Assembly (NCBI GenBank): GCA_002369155.1
Contig: DFEM01000126.1
Location: 1 to 18,325 of the forward strand
Length of the DNA stretch: 18,325 nt
Direction of reading: 5' to 3'
Source of the DNA: Lachnospiraceae bacterium UBA3802
Lineage (GTDB): Bacteria > Bacillota > Clostridia > Lachnospirales > Lachnospiraceae
Shown piece after piece: positions 6,982 through 15,435 of the stretch (position 1 is its first letter; every line of letters begins with the position of its first letter). The notes below the pieces were generated by a model. It saw nothing but the letters and a program-made list of their open reading frames with translations, was not told the origin of the DNA and made no database searches. Made by a program: the position numbers and the translations under genes.

Positions 6982-9321
6982 ATGCTTTCGTTTTTGGACA
7001 AACTTATTTACAAAAAAGAAATATCCGATAACCGTATCGTAGTCGGGGAAATCTCCCAGGAAAAAAGAAGCAGCAGATTTCTGCTTTGTTTCTTTAAGGG
7101 ACTTCTTATTTTTATTGCCACATACTGTTCAATATGCGGTCTTCTTGACGCGTTCGAAATCCCGTACGCCAAAGTTTTTTTGATTGCCGGATTTGCTATC
7201 TTTTCATTTTTTGTTGCATTCCTTTATTACAATAAAATTCTTTTTTACGCCGGTTATATAATATTGTTTATCGCCTTCACCGTTGAACTTGCAAGGTATT
7301 ACCTTCCGGCCAACTCCGGTTTCCAGGCGGCATTAAACATAATTGCCAATGAATATTCCGATTATTTTGCGCTTTCTACAATCCGTGAAGGTTTCGAAAC
7401 CATTGCCAACAGGTATTTTACCGTAACCGTTGCAGCTCTTTTCCTCGGAGCCTTTACCGCAATTCTTTTAAACGTAACCATCTCCGGATACATGAACGCT
7501 TTCGAAACCGCTCTGGTTACTTTTCCTTACATAGAAATTGCACTTTTCATTCATAAAATACCGTCACCTTTATATCTTTTCGGATTGCTTTTTGTTTACA
7601 CAACTGTAATATTCCTTCAGTTTTCAAAACATTCCAGAATGCAGGTCAAGGGAAAACGAACTCATGAATTTATAAGGCTTAAAAGGAAAAAAGAAGACAG
7701 TTATGCATATCAGGCAGACACCAGAATATTCTTATATTCATTCGCCGTTTCTTTTGCAGGTGCGGCATTGTTCATTATTGTTCTCAATGCCCCTCTTAAT
7801 ATGCCTATATCCAAAATAGCCGGTAACCCGATTCACAAACAGACACAGGAATTTGTCAAAATGTATGTACAATCCGGTTATACTGCATTTTTTGACCGTT
7901 ATAACACAAAAGGCGGTCTTTCCGGAGGAAGACTCGGCGGTGTCAGCCAGGTAAGACCTGATTTCGAAACAGATTTGGAAGTGACCTTTGTACCCATAAG
8001 TTACGATACTGTTTATCTAAAGGCATTTACCGGAAGCAATTACCTGGCATCGGGATGGTACGGAAATACAATTGATTTTACGGATCTTGAAAATCAAAGA
8101 AACAACGATTTCGGGAATACAGCCAAAATACATATAGAAAATATTGACGCGGACGCAAGATTCAATTATCTGCCGTATTTTTCCGATTCAAGCAAAATTG
8201 AACACCCTTCCTCTTCAAAAAACATTTACGAAATCACATATAAACCAGCTCTTAGTGAAAATGATTATAAAGGTTACAAGGAAGATACCCTCATCGAAGA
8301 TGAAGAATATTACGAATATGTATACGGTACATGTCTCGAAGTCCCCGAAGCCCTTAAAGAGACTTTGGACGATACTCTTTCGCAAATAACTGTACAAAGG
8401 AAAGAAAACGAAAATGAATACCGTATTTCATGTGCAAAAGGAATATATTCTTATTTCGCAAATAATTTCGTTTATACAATGTCACCCGGAAGCACTCCAT
8501 TGAAAAGAGATTTTGTCGAATACTTCCTCAATACCCAAAAAAGAGGTTTCTGCGCTCATTTTGCAAGTGCTACCACTCTTCTGCTTCGAGAAATGGGTAT
8601 TCCCGCAAGATATTGCGAAGGCTACTGTATCCCCGCCTCTTTGGTTTATGAAAATGCCGTATTAACGGAAAATGATTACAATGAATGGTATCAGGGCGAG
8701 AAAGCCATTGAAATCGAATCCGTAGTCAAAGTTCCTGTCAACGATTCATACGCTCACGCCTGGGTTGAAATATATCTTGAAGGATACGGATTTGTTCCTT
8801 TCGAAGCCACCATACCTTCTTTTGAAGATGAATACAGCACAGGCTTTAATTTCCTTAATATCAATTGGGGCGCACTCACATCTAACACTTTAAATATCGA
8901 GAATTTTGCTGATAACGGCGGAAATAACAATGCCAATTCAGAAGGCGGTTTCAGATTGGGCGCACTGTTGGATGTATTTGATTTCAATACAGCAAGCGTT
9001 AAGGCTACACTACTCAGAATTCTTTTAATATTTATTACCGTACCGAGCGTTTATTTCCTCGTAAGATATATAATCATTAAGATAAAACTGTCGATTTACA
9101 AAAAAAATAATGACGAATATCGTCTTGTAATATATGAATATTCGCGACTTTCTGCTATGCTTAAGAGGAAGAAGTTTTTAAAGAAAAAGAACCCTCTTCC
9201 GAAAGATGTAAAAGAAGCTTACGATTTGTATATAGCATATTACAACAACACTCATAAAAAACAAAAAGAAATCGACACCGAAAAACTATTCGAATACTAT
9301 GAGAGAATCATGTATTCCTAG
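6982..9321 (+). CDS. Membrane transglutaminase-like protein (TgpA type)
   Basis: A 779-residue protein of the TgpA architecture: about six to seven N-terminal membrane helices (between 33 and 273), a large extracytoplasmic part, a transglutaminase-core domain at about 480-612, a further membrane helix at about 676-700, and a cytoplasmic charged tail of about 80 residues. Catalytic residues visible are C524 in RGFCAHFASA and H592 in YAHAWVEIY. The third position, usually Asp, is E608 in FVPFEAT. In this family the domain acts as a papain-like cysteine protease or transglutaminase outside the membrane; the substrate is unknown. The start has CGGAG about nine bases upstream and lies two bases after the DUF58 stop. 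Third gene of the moxR operon, matching the common MoxR-DUF58-transglutaminase order. Confidence 0.93.
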   Translation: MLSFLDKLIYKKEISDNRIVVGEISQEKRSSRFLLCFFKGLLIFIATYCSICGLLDAFEIPYAKVFLIAGFAIFSFFVAFLYYNKILFYAGYIILFIAFTVELARYYLPANSGFQAALNIIANEYSDYFALSTIREGFETIANRYFTVTVAALFLGAFTAILLNVTISGYMNAFETALVTFPYIEIALFIHKIPSPLYLFGLLFVYTTVIFLQFSKHSRMQVKGKRTHEFIRLKRKKEDSYAYQADTRIFLYSFAVSFAGAALFIIVLNAPLNMPISKIAGNPIHKQTQEFVKMYVQSGYTAFFDRYNTKGGLSGGRLGGVSQVRPDFETDLEVTFVPISYDTVYLKAFTGSNYLASGWYGNTIDFTDLENQRNNDFGNTAKIHIENIDADARFNYLPYFSDSSKIEHPSSSKNIYEITYKPALSENDYKGYKEDTLIEDEEYYEYVYGTCLEVPEALKETLDDTLSQITVQRKENENEYRISCAKGIYSYFANNFVYTMSPGSTPLKRDFVEYFLNTQKRGFCAHFASATTLLLREMGIPARYCEGYCIPASLVYENAVLTENDYNEWYQGEKAIEIESVVKVPVNDSYAHAWVEIYLEGYGFVPFEATIPSFEDEYSTGFNFLNINWGALTSNTLNIENFADNGGNNNANSEGGFRLGALLDVFDFNTASVKATLLRILLIFITVPSVYFLVRYIIIKIKLSIYKKNNDEYRLVIYEYSRLSAMLKRKKFLKKKNPLPKDVKEAYDLYIAYYNNTHKKQKEIDTEKLFEYYERIMYS

Positions 9322-9333
9322 GAAGGAGGTATT

Positions 9334-10383
9334 ATGGCTTCCAAAAAGAAAAAAAATCCGAATTACCTGCCTTTTATCATTGTTACCGTTTTGATTGTAA
9401 TTACGGCAATCTCCGTCTCGGTAATATCAAAGCTTTCAAACAAAGTTCCCAAAAACCCTGCCGGCACCGTAGGCAATACTGCAGGCAACATTTACAACAT
9501 GGGCCTTTTTTGCGAGGATGACGGCAAAGTATATTTTGCAAATTCCTACGATCAGGGTTCTTTATATGTAATGAATGAAGACGAAAGCGAAATGAAGAAG
9601 CTTCTCTCCGCAAAAGTCGAATTCATCAACGCCGGAGGAAATTATCTGTATTATTATATGGCAGACTCCACCACCTCAACCGGTCTCGGCTTTTTAAGAA
9701 GAGTCATGGGTATTTACAGATGCAAGAAAAACGGAAAAGGCGGCAACACTTTAAGCCGTGATCCTTCTCTTGAAATGATTCTTATCAACAATGACATCTA
9801 TTATATGGATTACAATAAAGTTAAAGGTGTTCATTTAAGCAAAATAAGCACGGACGGTAAAAACGTCTCGGATATATCCGATTCAATCATTAATCCTTCC
9901 GGCGTATACGGAGATGTTATCTATTTTACGAACACCGAAAACAATCATTTTCTTATGGTTCTGGATACGGTAAATGATTCAATAAGCGAGTATGTAAGAA
10001 TCAACATGTGGAATCCGATAAGAGTCGGTAATTATATCTATTATATGGATATAGACAACGATTACAGACTTTGCAGATATTCCGTTAAAGATGAAGACGT
10101 ACAGGTTTTGACAAACGACAGAATCGATTGCTTCAATCTGAATACGGATTATATTTACTATCAGAAAAACGATATGGAAGAGCCCTGTTTGAAGAGAATG
10201 GCAATTGACGGTTCAAGCGAAGAAATCATAATGGGCGGTAACTTTACAGCCATCAATTTAACCGACAGATATGTTTACTTTAAGCCTTTCTCAGATGAGA
10301 CTGTAACATATAAAACTCCTGCTTTCGGAAGCATCAATGTTACCGAATTCGATGCAGCAAAGGAAGCAGCATTAAATAATTAA
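9334..10383 (+). CDS. Membrane-anchored DUF5050 (beta-propeller-like) protein
   Basis: A 349-residue protein: a lysine-rich N-terminus, one membrane helix (about 11-32) and an extracytoplasmic domain. The body is built of recurring units with IYYMD, VYFANS, YIYYQK and YVYFKP-type strands at roughly 45-residue spacing, the pattern of DUF5050 domains, which are thought to form beta-propellers. There is no lipobox and no enzyme motif, so a scaffolding or ligand-binding role at the cell surface is the most that can be inferred. The start is fixed by a strong AGGAGG site just upstream (9322-9330 region). It lies 12 bases after the transglutaminase gene and 16 before folBK, so it is part of the same transcript and may serve the MoxR/DUF58/transglutaminase module. 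Confidence 0.82.
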   Translation: MASKKKKNPNYLPFIIVTVLIVITAISVSVISKLSNKVPKNPAGTVGNTAGNIYNMGLFCEDDGKVYFANSYDQGSLYVMNEDESEMKKLLSAKVEFINAGGNYLYYYMADSTTSTGLGFLRRVMGIYRCKKNGKGGNTLSRDPSLEMILINNDIYYMDYNKVKGVHLSKISTDGKNVSDISDSIINPSGVYGDVIYFTNTENNHFLMVLDTVNDSISEYVRINMWNPIRVGNYIYYMDIDNDYRLCRYSVKDEDVQVLTNDRIDCFNLNTDYIYYQKNDMEEPCLKRMAIDGSSEEIIMGGNFTAINLTDRYVYFKPFSDETVTYKTPAFGSINVTEFDAAKEAALNN

Positions 10384-10399
10384 AGAAGGGGGTACTGAT

Positions 10400-11221
10400 A
10401 TGGATAAGATAATCATCAAAGGTCTTGAAATTTTTGCACATCACGGTGTATACGATCAGGAAAAAACCAAAGGTCAGAGATTCATAATTAACGGTGAATT
10501 CAATACCGACACGATAACCGCAGGAATGAGCGATGATATCGAAGATACCCTCGATTATGCAAAAATATGCGATTATATCAAAGATTATATGGTATTAAAT
10601 CAGGTAAATCTTTTGGAGACTCTTGTAAATGAACTGTCAAGAAAACTGCTTTTGACTTTCGATAAGATTTCTTCTCTCTCACTCGAAATCTGCAAACCCG
10701 ATGCTCCGATACCCGCAAAGTTCGAAAACGTATCCATAAAAGTCGAACGTTCGAGACATACAGCTTACATTTCGGTCGGATCAAACATGGGAGACAGGGA
10801 AGATTACATCAATAATGCAATTGACAATCTTTCGCTGGATGAAAACATCAAAGTACTGGCTGTTTCCGATTTAATCGAAACCAAACCCTACGGCGTTGTT
10901 AAACAGGATGATTTTATAAATGCCGTATTCAAAATTGAAACTCTCTACTCTCCCATAGAACTTCTTTCAAGGCTTCATATAGAAGAAAGTTCGGCAGGAA
11001 GAGAAAGAAAGATTCACTGGGGTCCGAGAACTCTTGATTTGGATATCATCTTCTACGATAGTTTAATTATGTCAACCGATAATCTTATAATTCCACATGT
11101 GGATATGCAAAACAGAATGTTTGTACTTAAGCCTCTTTGCGACATCGATCCTTATGTAATCCATCCCAGATTCAATCTTACAGCCAAAGAGATGTTATGT
11201 AACCTCGAAGCCAAAGAATAA
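10400..11221 (+). CDS. folBK: Bifunctional dihydroneopterin aldolase / HPPK (FolB-FolK fusion)
   Basis: One polypeptide of 273 residues carrying two consecutive folate enzymes. Residues 1 to about 118 are FolB, which cleaves dihydroneopterin to 6-hydroxymethyl-dihydropterin and glycolaldehyde: AHHGVYDQEKTKGQRF (13-28) with the catalytic Glu at 21, E73 in LLETL, and K99 in CKPDAPIP. Residues about 120-273 are FolK, which pyrophosphorylates that product: YISVGSNMGDRE (123-134) and the FolK signature GPRTLDLDIIFYD (208-220). Such fusions are common in Clostridia. The ATG is preceded by AAGGGGG. It is the last gene of the moxR operon, ending at a bidirectional terminator opposite folP. Confidence 0.96.
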   Translation: MDKIIIKGLEIFAHHGVYDQEKTKGQRFIINGEFNTDTITAGMSDDIEDTLDYAKICDYIKDYMVLNQVNLLETLVNELSRKLLLTFDKISSLSLEICKPDAPIPAKFENVSIKVERSRHTAYISVGSNMGDREDYINNAIDNLSLDENIKVLAVSDLIETKPYGVVKQDDFINAVFKIETLYSPIELLSRLHIEESSAGRERKIHWGPRTLDLDIIFYDSLIMSTDNLIIPHVDMQNRMFVLKPLCDIDPYVIHPRFNLTAKEMLCNLEAKE

Positions 11222-11258
11222 TCTCTTTTTTACTTAATTCAAATAAATTCTAACTACA

Positions 11259-11291
11259 AAAATACCGGCAGGAATTTCCTGTCGGTATTTT
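11259..11291. terminator. Bidirectional terminator between folBK and folP
   Basis: Inverted repeat with arms AAAATACCGGCAGGA and TCCTGTCGGTATTTT around a three-base loop, with one G-T type imperfection in the stem. The A-run on one side and T-run on the other let it work on either strand. It sits between the convergent folBK (plus) and folP (minus) genes. Confidence 0.88.
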
Positions 11292-11308
11292 ATAGATTTA
11301 CAACTTAT

Positions 11309-12124
11309 TTATGCATTTAAAATAGCTTCGGTCATCCTTATGGCTCTTACATTTTCTCTAACATCATGAACACGTACAAAATTAACTCCCTTCATACATG
11401 CCACTACAGTTGTCGCAATGGTTCCTTCCACTCTCTCGAAAATGGGAAGATCAAGTGTAAGGCCGATAACGGATTTACGGCTTGTACCCATTAGAATCGG
11501 ACAACCGAGATCTTTTAAGTCATCTATATAATGAATTATGCTTAAATTCTGTTCGTACGTCTTTCCGAACCCTATTCCGGGATCAAGAATAATTTTATCG
11601 ATGCTGATGCCCCTCATCAATGCCCTGTCAAGGTAACTTCCAAGGTCCGAAAGCACATCTTTTCTGAAATTATCATAAACGGCATTTTTTCTGTTATGCA
11701 TCAATACACACACAACATCGGTTCCGTTCATAACTTCTGCCATATCATCGATATTCTGCAAAGCCCAGATATCATTGACCATATCACAGCCGATTTTAAT
11801 GGCTTCTTTTGCAACTTCGGAATTGTAAGTATCTATCGAAACCGGAACATCAAGTTTTTTCTTAATCTCCTCGATTACGGGCATTACTCTCTCAATCTGC
11901 TCGGCCGCACTTACGGGAGTATATCCCGGTCTGGTTGATTCGCCGCCGACATCAATTATATCCGCTCCGTCATTAACCATCTGGACGGCTCTTTTTAATG
12001 CCGCTTCGGTATTAAGATACATGCCTCCGTCCGAAAAAGAATCGGGAGTAACATTTAAAATACCCATAACATAAGTATGGTTATTTAAATCGAATAATCT
12101 GTTGCCGATTTTTATTTCGCTCAT
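11309..12124 (-). CDS. folP: Dihydropteroate synthase
   Basis: Condenses 6-hydroxymethyl-dihydropterin pyrophosphate with p-aminobenzoate to give dihydropteroate; this is the sulfonamide target. The 271-residue TIM barrel shows all the family motifs in order: MGILNVTPDSFSDGG (pterin and pyrophosphate loop), DIIDVGGESTRPG, SIDTYN, MVNDIWA, ILDPGIGFGK, MGTSRKS and RVHDVREN at the end. The ATG at 12124 has GAGAGGGG upstream. It is the third gene of the folC-folE-folP transcript, 24 bases after folE. No replacement of a conserved loop residue was noticed. Confidence 0.97.
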   Translation of the reverse strand: MSEIKIGNRLFDLNNHTYVMGILNVTPDSFSDGGMYLNTEAALKRAVQMVNDGADIIDVGGESTRPGYTPVSAAEQIERVMPVIEEIKKKLDVPVSIDTYNSEVAKEAIKIGCDMVNDIWALQNIDDMAEVMNGTDVVCVLMHNRKNAVYDNFRKDVLSDLGSYLDRALMRGISIDKIILDPGIGFGKTYEQNLSIIHYIDDLKDLGCPILMGTSRKSVIGLTLDLPIFERVEGTIATTVVACMKGVNFVRVHDVRENVRAIRMTEAILNA

Positions 12125-12148
12125 TGTAACCCCTCTCTGAACTTTTGA

Positions 12149-12703
12149 TTAAATCCTTAAAAGATCAAAAAATCTGTTTTTGTATTCCTCTTTTTCAAAT
12201 AATCCTCTGCAGGACATGGTAACCGTTTTGCTGCCGGGTTTCTTGATGCCACGCATGGTCATGCACATGTGTTCCGCTTCAATTACCACCATAACACCCT
12301 TTGCATTCAGTTCACTGAAAATGCTGTCTGCAACTTCATCGGTCAGTTTTTCCTGAATCTGAAGTCTTCTTGCATATACTTCAAGCGTTCTTGCAAGCTT
12401 TGAAATTCCGACCACTTCGTTGTTTGGAATATATGCTATATGAGCAACTCCGTAAAAAGGCATCATATGATGTTCGCAGGTTGAATAGAAAACAATATTT
12501 TTTTCAAGAACTATATCATTGTTGTCTACATGAAATCTCTTGGACAAATGCGTTGATGCATCATCCTCGTATCCGGCAAATATTTCCGTATACATTCTGG
12601 CGATTCGATCCGGAGTATCCTTTAATCCTTCTCTGTCAATATCTTCGCCGATTCCTTCAAGAAGGAGTTTGACTCCTTCTTTTATCTTTTTCTCATCAAT
12701 CAT
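12149..12703 (-). CDS. folE: GTP cyclohydrolase I (type IA)
   Basis: Converts GTP to 7,8-dihydroneopterin triphosphate and formate, the first step of folate synthesis; it acts as a homodecamer. The 184-residue length is normal for the bacterial enzyme. The zinc ligands are C76 and H79 in TCEHHM and C147 in [10 protein letters not shown]; the central block [20 protein letters not shown] is intact. It is the zinc-dependent IA form, not the metal-flexible FolE2 (IB). The ATG at 12703 has a moderate GAAGAG site. It lies 35 bases after folC and 24 before folP in the same direction. Confidence 0.97.
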   Translation of the reverse strand: MIDEKKIKEGVKLLLEGIGEDIDREGLKDTPDRIARMYTEIFAGYEDDASTHLSKRFHVDNNDIVLEKNIVFYSTCEHHMMPFYGVAHIAYIPNNEVVGISKLARTLEVYARRLQIQEKLTDEVADSIFSELNAKGVMVVIEAEHMCMTMRGIKKPGSKTVTMSCRGLFEKEEYKNRFFDLLRI

Positions 12704-12738
12704 TTCAGTCTCTTCTTTCAGCTGTATTTTTAAACCGA

Positions 12739-14028
12739 TTATTCGGATAAAATCAAATCTCTGAATTCACCCATAAACGAGAGCGAACCGAAAATAAGTA
12801 TCACATCTTTTTTATCGGATAACAATTCGGCAATTTCAAGAGCCTCACAGTAAGAATCCGATGCCGTTACGTTTTCATTGTAATCTTTAATAATTTTTCC
12901 GAGTTCAAAAGCGTTAAGTGCTCTTTTGGAATCCTTTGGTGTAACGGTAACAATGGCTTTTGCTTTCGAAGCGTATTTTTCTGCCACTTCTTCATATGCC
13001 TTGTCTTTGTACATTCCCATTATATATATGAGATTTCGATTTGTAAAATACATATTAATGTTCTCAAAAAGGACTCTTACGGCATCAATATTATGAGCAC
13101 CGTCAAGAATATATGTATTCTTTTTCTCTATAATTTCAAATCTTGCAGGCCAAAAAGCATTTTCAAAAGCGGACAAAACTGCTTTGTCTTTAATGCAATA
13201 ACCTTCTTTTTTTAATATATCCAAAGCATCAAGTACGCATATGGCATTGTCTGTCTGATTAAAACCAAGTAGCGATAATTTCAGGTTATTGTATCCTTTA
13301 TAAGATATATCCCATACAATCTTTTTGTCTGTTTTCCCTTTTTTGAATTTCGCCTCTTTTTTGCTGCTTTTTATAATGTATAAATCTTTCTTATCCGAAA
13401 TGAATTTGTCAAATAATTCTTCCACCTCTACAGTTTGAGGAGAAAGAACGACATTTTTCGACCCTTCTTTGATAATTCCGAATTTATGTAAACTAATATC
13501 TTTTAAAGATTCCCCTAAAAAATTAGTATGATCAATACTGATTGAAGTAATTATGTCAACCAAACTTTTATTTATGGCATTGGTCGCATCAAGTTTTCCG
13601 CCCATGCCGCATTCCAGAATCACTATACCGCATCCGTTCTTTTTAAATATTAAAAGAGATAATACGAATTCGATTTCAAAAGCTGTGGCTTTGAGATTTT
13701 TATTCTCGACAATCTCTATTATTTCAGTCAGTTTTTCTGCCCAGACGGTCTTTGGAACCATTTTGCCGTTAACAAGAATTATTTCTCTCTCGTCAATAAC
13801 CGCAGGAGATAAAAATCTTCCGACCTTTATTCTGCTTTTCGAAAGGACGCTCTCCAAAAGATATCCGACGCTTCCTTTACCGTTGGTACCGGCAATGTGA
13901 ATAATTGGAAACAGATCGTCAGGTCTTTCAAATTCATCAAGAAGTCTGTTTACTTCCAAAAGTCCCGGAACGCTGCCCATGCTTTTTCTTCTGTTTTCAA
14001 GCCATTCCCTGCACTCTTCGTACTTCAT
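12739..14028 (-). CDS. folC: Folylpolyglutamate synthase / dihydrofolate synthase
   Basis: ATP-dependent Mur-ligase-family enzyme that joins glutamate to dihydropteroate and/or lengthens the glutamate tail of folates. The 429-residue length is normal. The P-loop is GTNGKGS (47-53). Downstream are [25 protein letters not shown] and, in the C-terminal ligase domain, ILDGAHN. The ATG at 14028 has AGAGG eight bases upstream. First gene of the folC-folE-folP group; no convincing promoter was found in the 77 bases between it and the PH-domain gene, which hold two hairpins instead. Whether this protein has both activities cannot be told from sequence alone, and no dihydrofolate reductase gene is in the window. 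Confidence 0.95.
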   Translation of the reverse strand: MKYEECREWLENRRKSMGSVPGLLEVNRLLDEFERPDDLFPIIHIAGTNGKGSVGYLLESVLSKSRIKVGRFLSPAVIDEREIILVNGKMVPKTVWAEKLTEIIEIVENKNLKATAFEIEFVLSLLIFKKNGCGIVILECGMGGKLDATNAINKSLVDIITSISIDHTNFLGESLKDISLHKFGIIKEGSKNVVLSPQTVEVEELFDKFISDKKDLYIIKSSKKEAKFKKGKTDKKIVWDISYKGYNNLKLSLLGFNQTDNAICVLDALDILKKEGYCIKDKAVLSAFENAFWPARFEIIEKKNTYILDGAHNIDAVRVLFENINMYFTNRNLIYIMGMYKDKAYEEVAEKYASKAKAIVTVTPKDSKRALNAFELGKIIKDYNENVTASDSYCEALEIAELLSDKKDVILIFGSLSFMGEFRDLILSE

Positions 14029-14050
14029 CAGTCAAGCCTCTTATATATCC

Positions 14051-14079
14051 AAAAAATAAAGGCAGGTATTACCTGCCTT
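14051..14079 (-). terminator. Rho-independent terminator after the PH-domain gene
   Basis: On the minus strand a perfect nine-pair stem AAGGCAGGT/ACCTGCCTT with a three-base loop (14079-14059) is followed by TTTATTTTTT. A smaller hairpin GCAGG/CCTGC (14100-14087) lies just before it. It should end the response-regulator/PH transcript before folC, or attenuate read-through into folC. Confidence 0.8.
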
Positions 14080-14105
14080 ATATTAAGCAGGAACCCCTGC
14101 CCGTT

Positions 14106-14510
14106 CTAACAGTCATCTGCTATGTCATCGACATCATTCGCTCCTATATTAAGCGTATTTAATGTCCTTCTCTTAAGTCTCGCTTCCTCGGAATATTTGA
14201 GAATAAAATCCTTTGTTTCTTTGGAATTCTTTATATTGTGTAAATACAATTTCGGATGAGTGGTATCACCTGTATAGCAAACGACACATCCCAATCCGAA
14301 AAGTCTTTGCATGAAATTTCTTGTAAGTTCGACATCCTGTATTTTATACATATAACAGTCATCTTCAACTTTCGTAAAGAGACCGGATTCAATGGTAAGA
14401 ATGTCTTTCTTAACAATATATTTTGTAAATGTAAAAGGAAGTCCGAAAAGAGCCCAGCGCTTTTTTTCAACCACCTGTACATTATCATCGTTGTCAAATT
14501 GATTTTCCAT
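14106..14510 (-). CDS. Small bacterial PH-domain (DUF304-like) protein
   Basis: A 134-residue protein with an acidic N-terminus, then about 85 residues resembling the bacterial pleckstrin-homology fold of the YdbS/YdbT (DUF304, bPH2) type. The pattern is strands around TKYIVKKDILTIESGLF, then VEDDCYMYKIQDVELTRNF, MQRLFGLGCVVCYTG, and a final helix HNIKNSKETKDFILKYSEE; the strand-strand-RxxxQRxFGxG arrangement is characteristic. Unlike YdbT it has no membrane helices, so it is probably cytoplasmic. The tail is acidic (DVDDIADDC). GGAG precedes its ATG, and it lies 16 bases after the response regulator gene, so the two form an operon. Function unknown; assignment rests on pattern recognition only. 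Confidence 0.75.
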   Translation of the reverse strand: MENQFDNDDNVQVVEKKRWALFGLPFTFTKYIVKKDILTIESGLFTKVEDDCYMYKIQDVELTRNFMQRLFGLGCVVCYTGDTTHPKLYLHNIKNSKETKDFILKYSEEARLKRRTLNTLNIGANDVDDIADDC

Positions 14511-14526
14511 TTTAATCTCCGATTAA

Positions 14527-15306
14527 TTATCTGGACACCTTGAAAGAAGCCCATGAATACTGCTGCATATACTCTCCCATATAAGCTTTGATTGCGGAAG
14601 ATTTGCCTTTTTCAAAATCATATCTGTCGCATTTTACCTTATCGGGATTAATAGCATAATAATTTCTCTTCTTAACAACAATATCTCCGATTCCGGCTTC
14701 ATTCAATGATCTTGTCATCTCACGGTAAATCTTGTTGATATAGTCTTCAACCCTTCTGTCATATTCCTGATCGGGGAAAAGAATGGATGCTATTTCTTTC
14801 TTTGTTACGCCGGCACCTTTTCTGTCAATAAGATATGCAAGCAATTCTTTGGATCTTGTTCTTTTGAATACAATGGAATCGCCTTTTGCATAAACATCGA
14901 AGTTTCCGAAAGTTTTAACATAAACATCGTATGTGTTTTTGTCTTCTTCAACCGGATTACGAAGATTTCTCATCTCTTCGGCAATCTTTACGGCGGTAAC
15001 GGGTTTTAATACATAACCGCTGGCACGAACTTCGAAAGCATTCTTTGTATATTCGGAGTATCCGGTAACAAATACAATATTTATCTTGGGATTGAATTTC
15101 TTTGCTTCATAAGCAAGTTCAATTCCGTTAATGTCACGCATTTCAATATCGAAAAAGCAAACATCGCAACTGTTCTCGGCAATGTAATCAAGTACATCTC
15201 TTCCGTTACGAAATGAAATAACTTCTGCAGTAGGTTCGGCTTCTTTTATGGCATCAACCAGAACCTCCAAAGCAATGATTTCATCATCAGCAGCAATAAT
15301 CTTCAT
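14527..15306 (-). CDS. Response regulator: receiver domain plus winged helix with SARP-like C-terminus
   Basis: A 259-residue two-component regulator. The receiver domain (1 to about 118) has the acidic pair D7-D8, phospho-acceptor D53 in FFDIEM, T81 in FVTGY and K101 in VLKPV, so it should be phosphorylated normally. After a short linker, about 127-225 resembles the transcriptional-regulatory winged helix (TFGNFDVYAKG, then the recognition region around SKELLAYLIDRKGAGVTKKE). The end (about 225-259) looks like a truncated BTAD segment, as in SARP-type regulators. No histidine kinase gene is adjacent. The start has TAGGAG about ten bases upstream. It is transcribed divergently from pyrB and followed by the PH-domain gene. 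Targets unknown. Confidence 0.88.
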   Translation of the reverse strand: MKIIAADDEIIALEVLVDAIKEAEPTAEVISFRNGRDVLDYIAENSCDVCFFDIEMRDINGIELAYEAKKFNPKINIVFVTGYSEYTKNAFEVRASGYVLKPVTAVKIAEEMRNLRNPVEEDKNTYDVYVKTFGNFDVYAKGDSIVFKRTRSKELLAYLIDRKGAGVTKKEIASILFPDQEYDRRVEDYINKIYREMTRSLNEAGIGDIVVKKRNYYAINPDKVKCDRYDFEKGKSSAIKAYMGEYMQQYSWASFKVSR

Positions 15307-15357
15307 CGGTAAAAATCTCCTAACATTATTTATCTTTAATTATGCCCCATCGCTATA

Positions 15358-15386
15358 ATTTTACTACATTTGTGTCTTGATTTCAA
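15358..15386 (-). promoter_or_regulatory. Promoter of the response-regulator operon
   Basis: Minus strand: TTGAAA (15386-15381), a 17-base spacer, TAAAAT (15363-15358). Transcription would start near 15351, leaving a leader of about 45 bases. Its -35 box shares two base pairs with the -35 box of the divergent pyrB promoter. Confidence 0.75.
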
Positions 15387-15405
15387 TTATTTGAAGTGGT
15401 ATCAT
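15377..15405 (+). promoter_or_regulatory. Promoter of pyrBI
   Basis: TTGATT (15377-15382), a 17-base spacer, TATCAT (15400-15405), with TG at 15397-15398 making an extended -10. Transcription would begin around 15411-15413, in a run of five A, with only about 25 bases before the pyrB ATG. There is thus no room for a classical pyr attenuator. Confidence 0.78.
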
Positions 15406-15435
15406 AGGAAAAATGATTTTTATAGGAGAATATAT

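Noticed and set aside
14029..14105. Tetrahydrofolate riboswitch ahead of folC
   Set aside because: The gap is short and holds only two simple hairpins; no multi-stem folate aptamer could be recognised.
15370..15435. An upstream ATG at 15370 that extends pyrB by 22 codons
   Set aside because: It precedes the predicted -10 box, has no ribosome binding site, and the extra residues are unlike the family; AGGAG stands just before the ATG at 15436.
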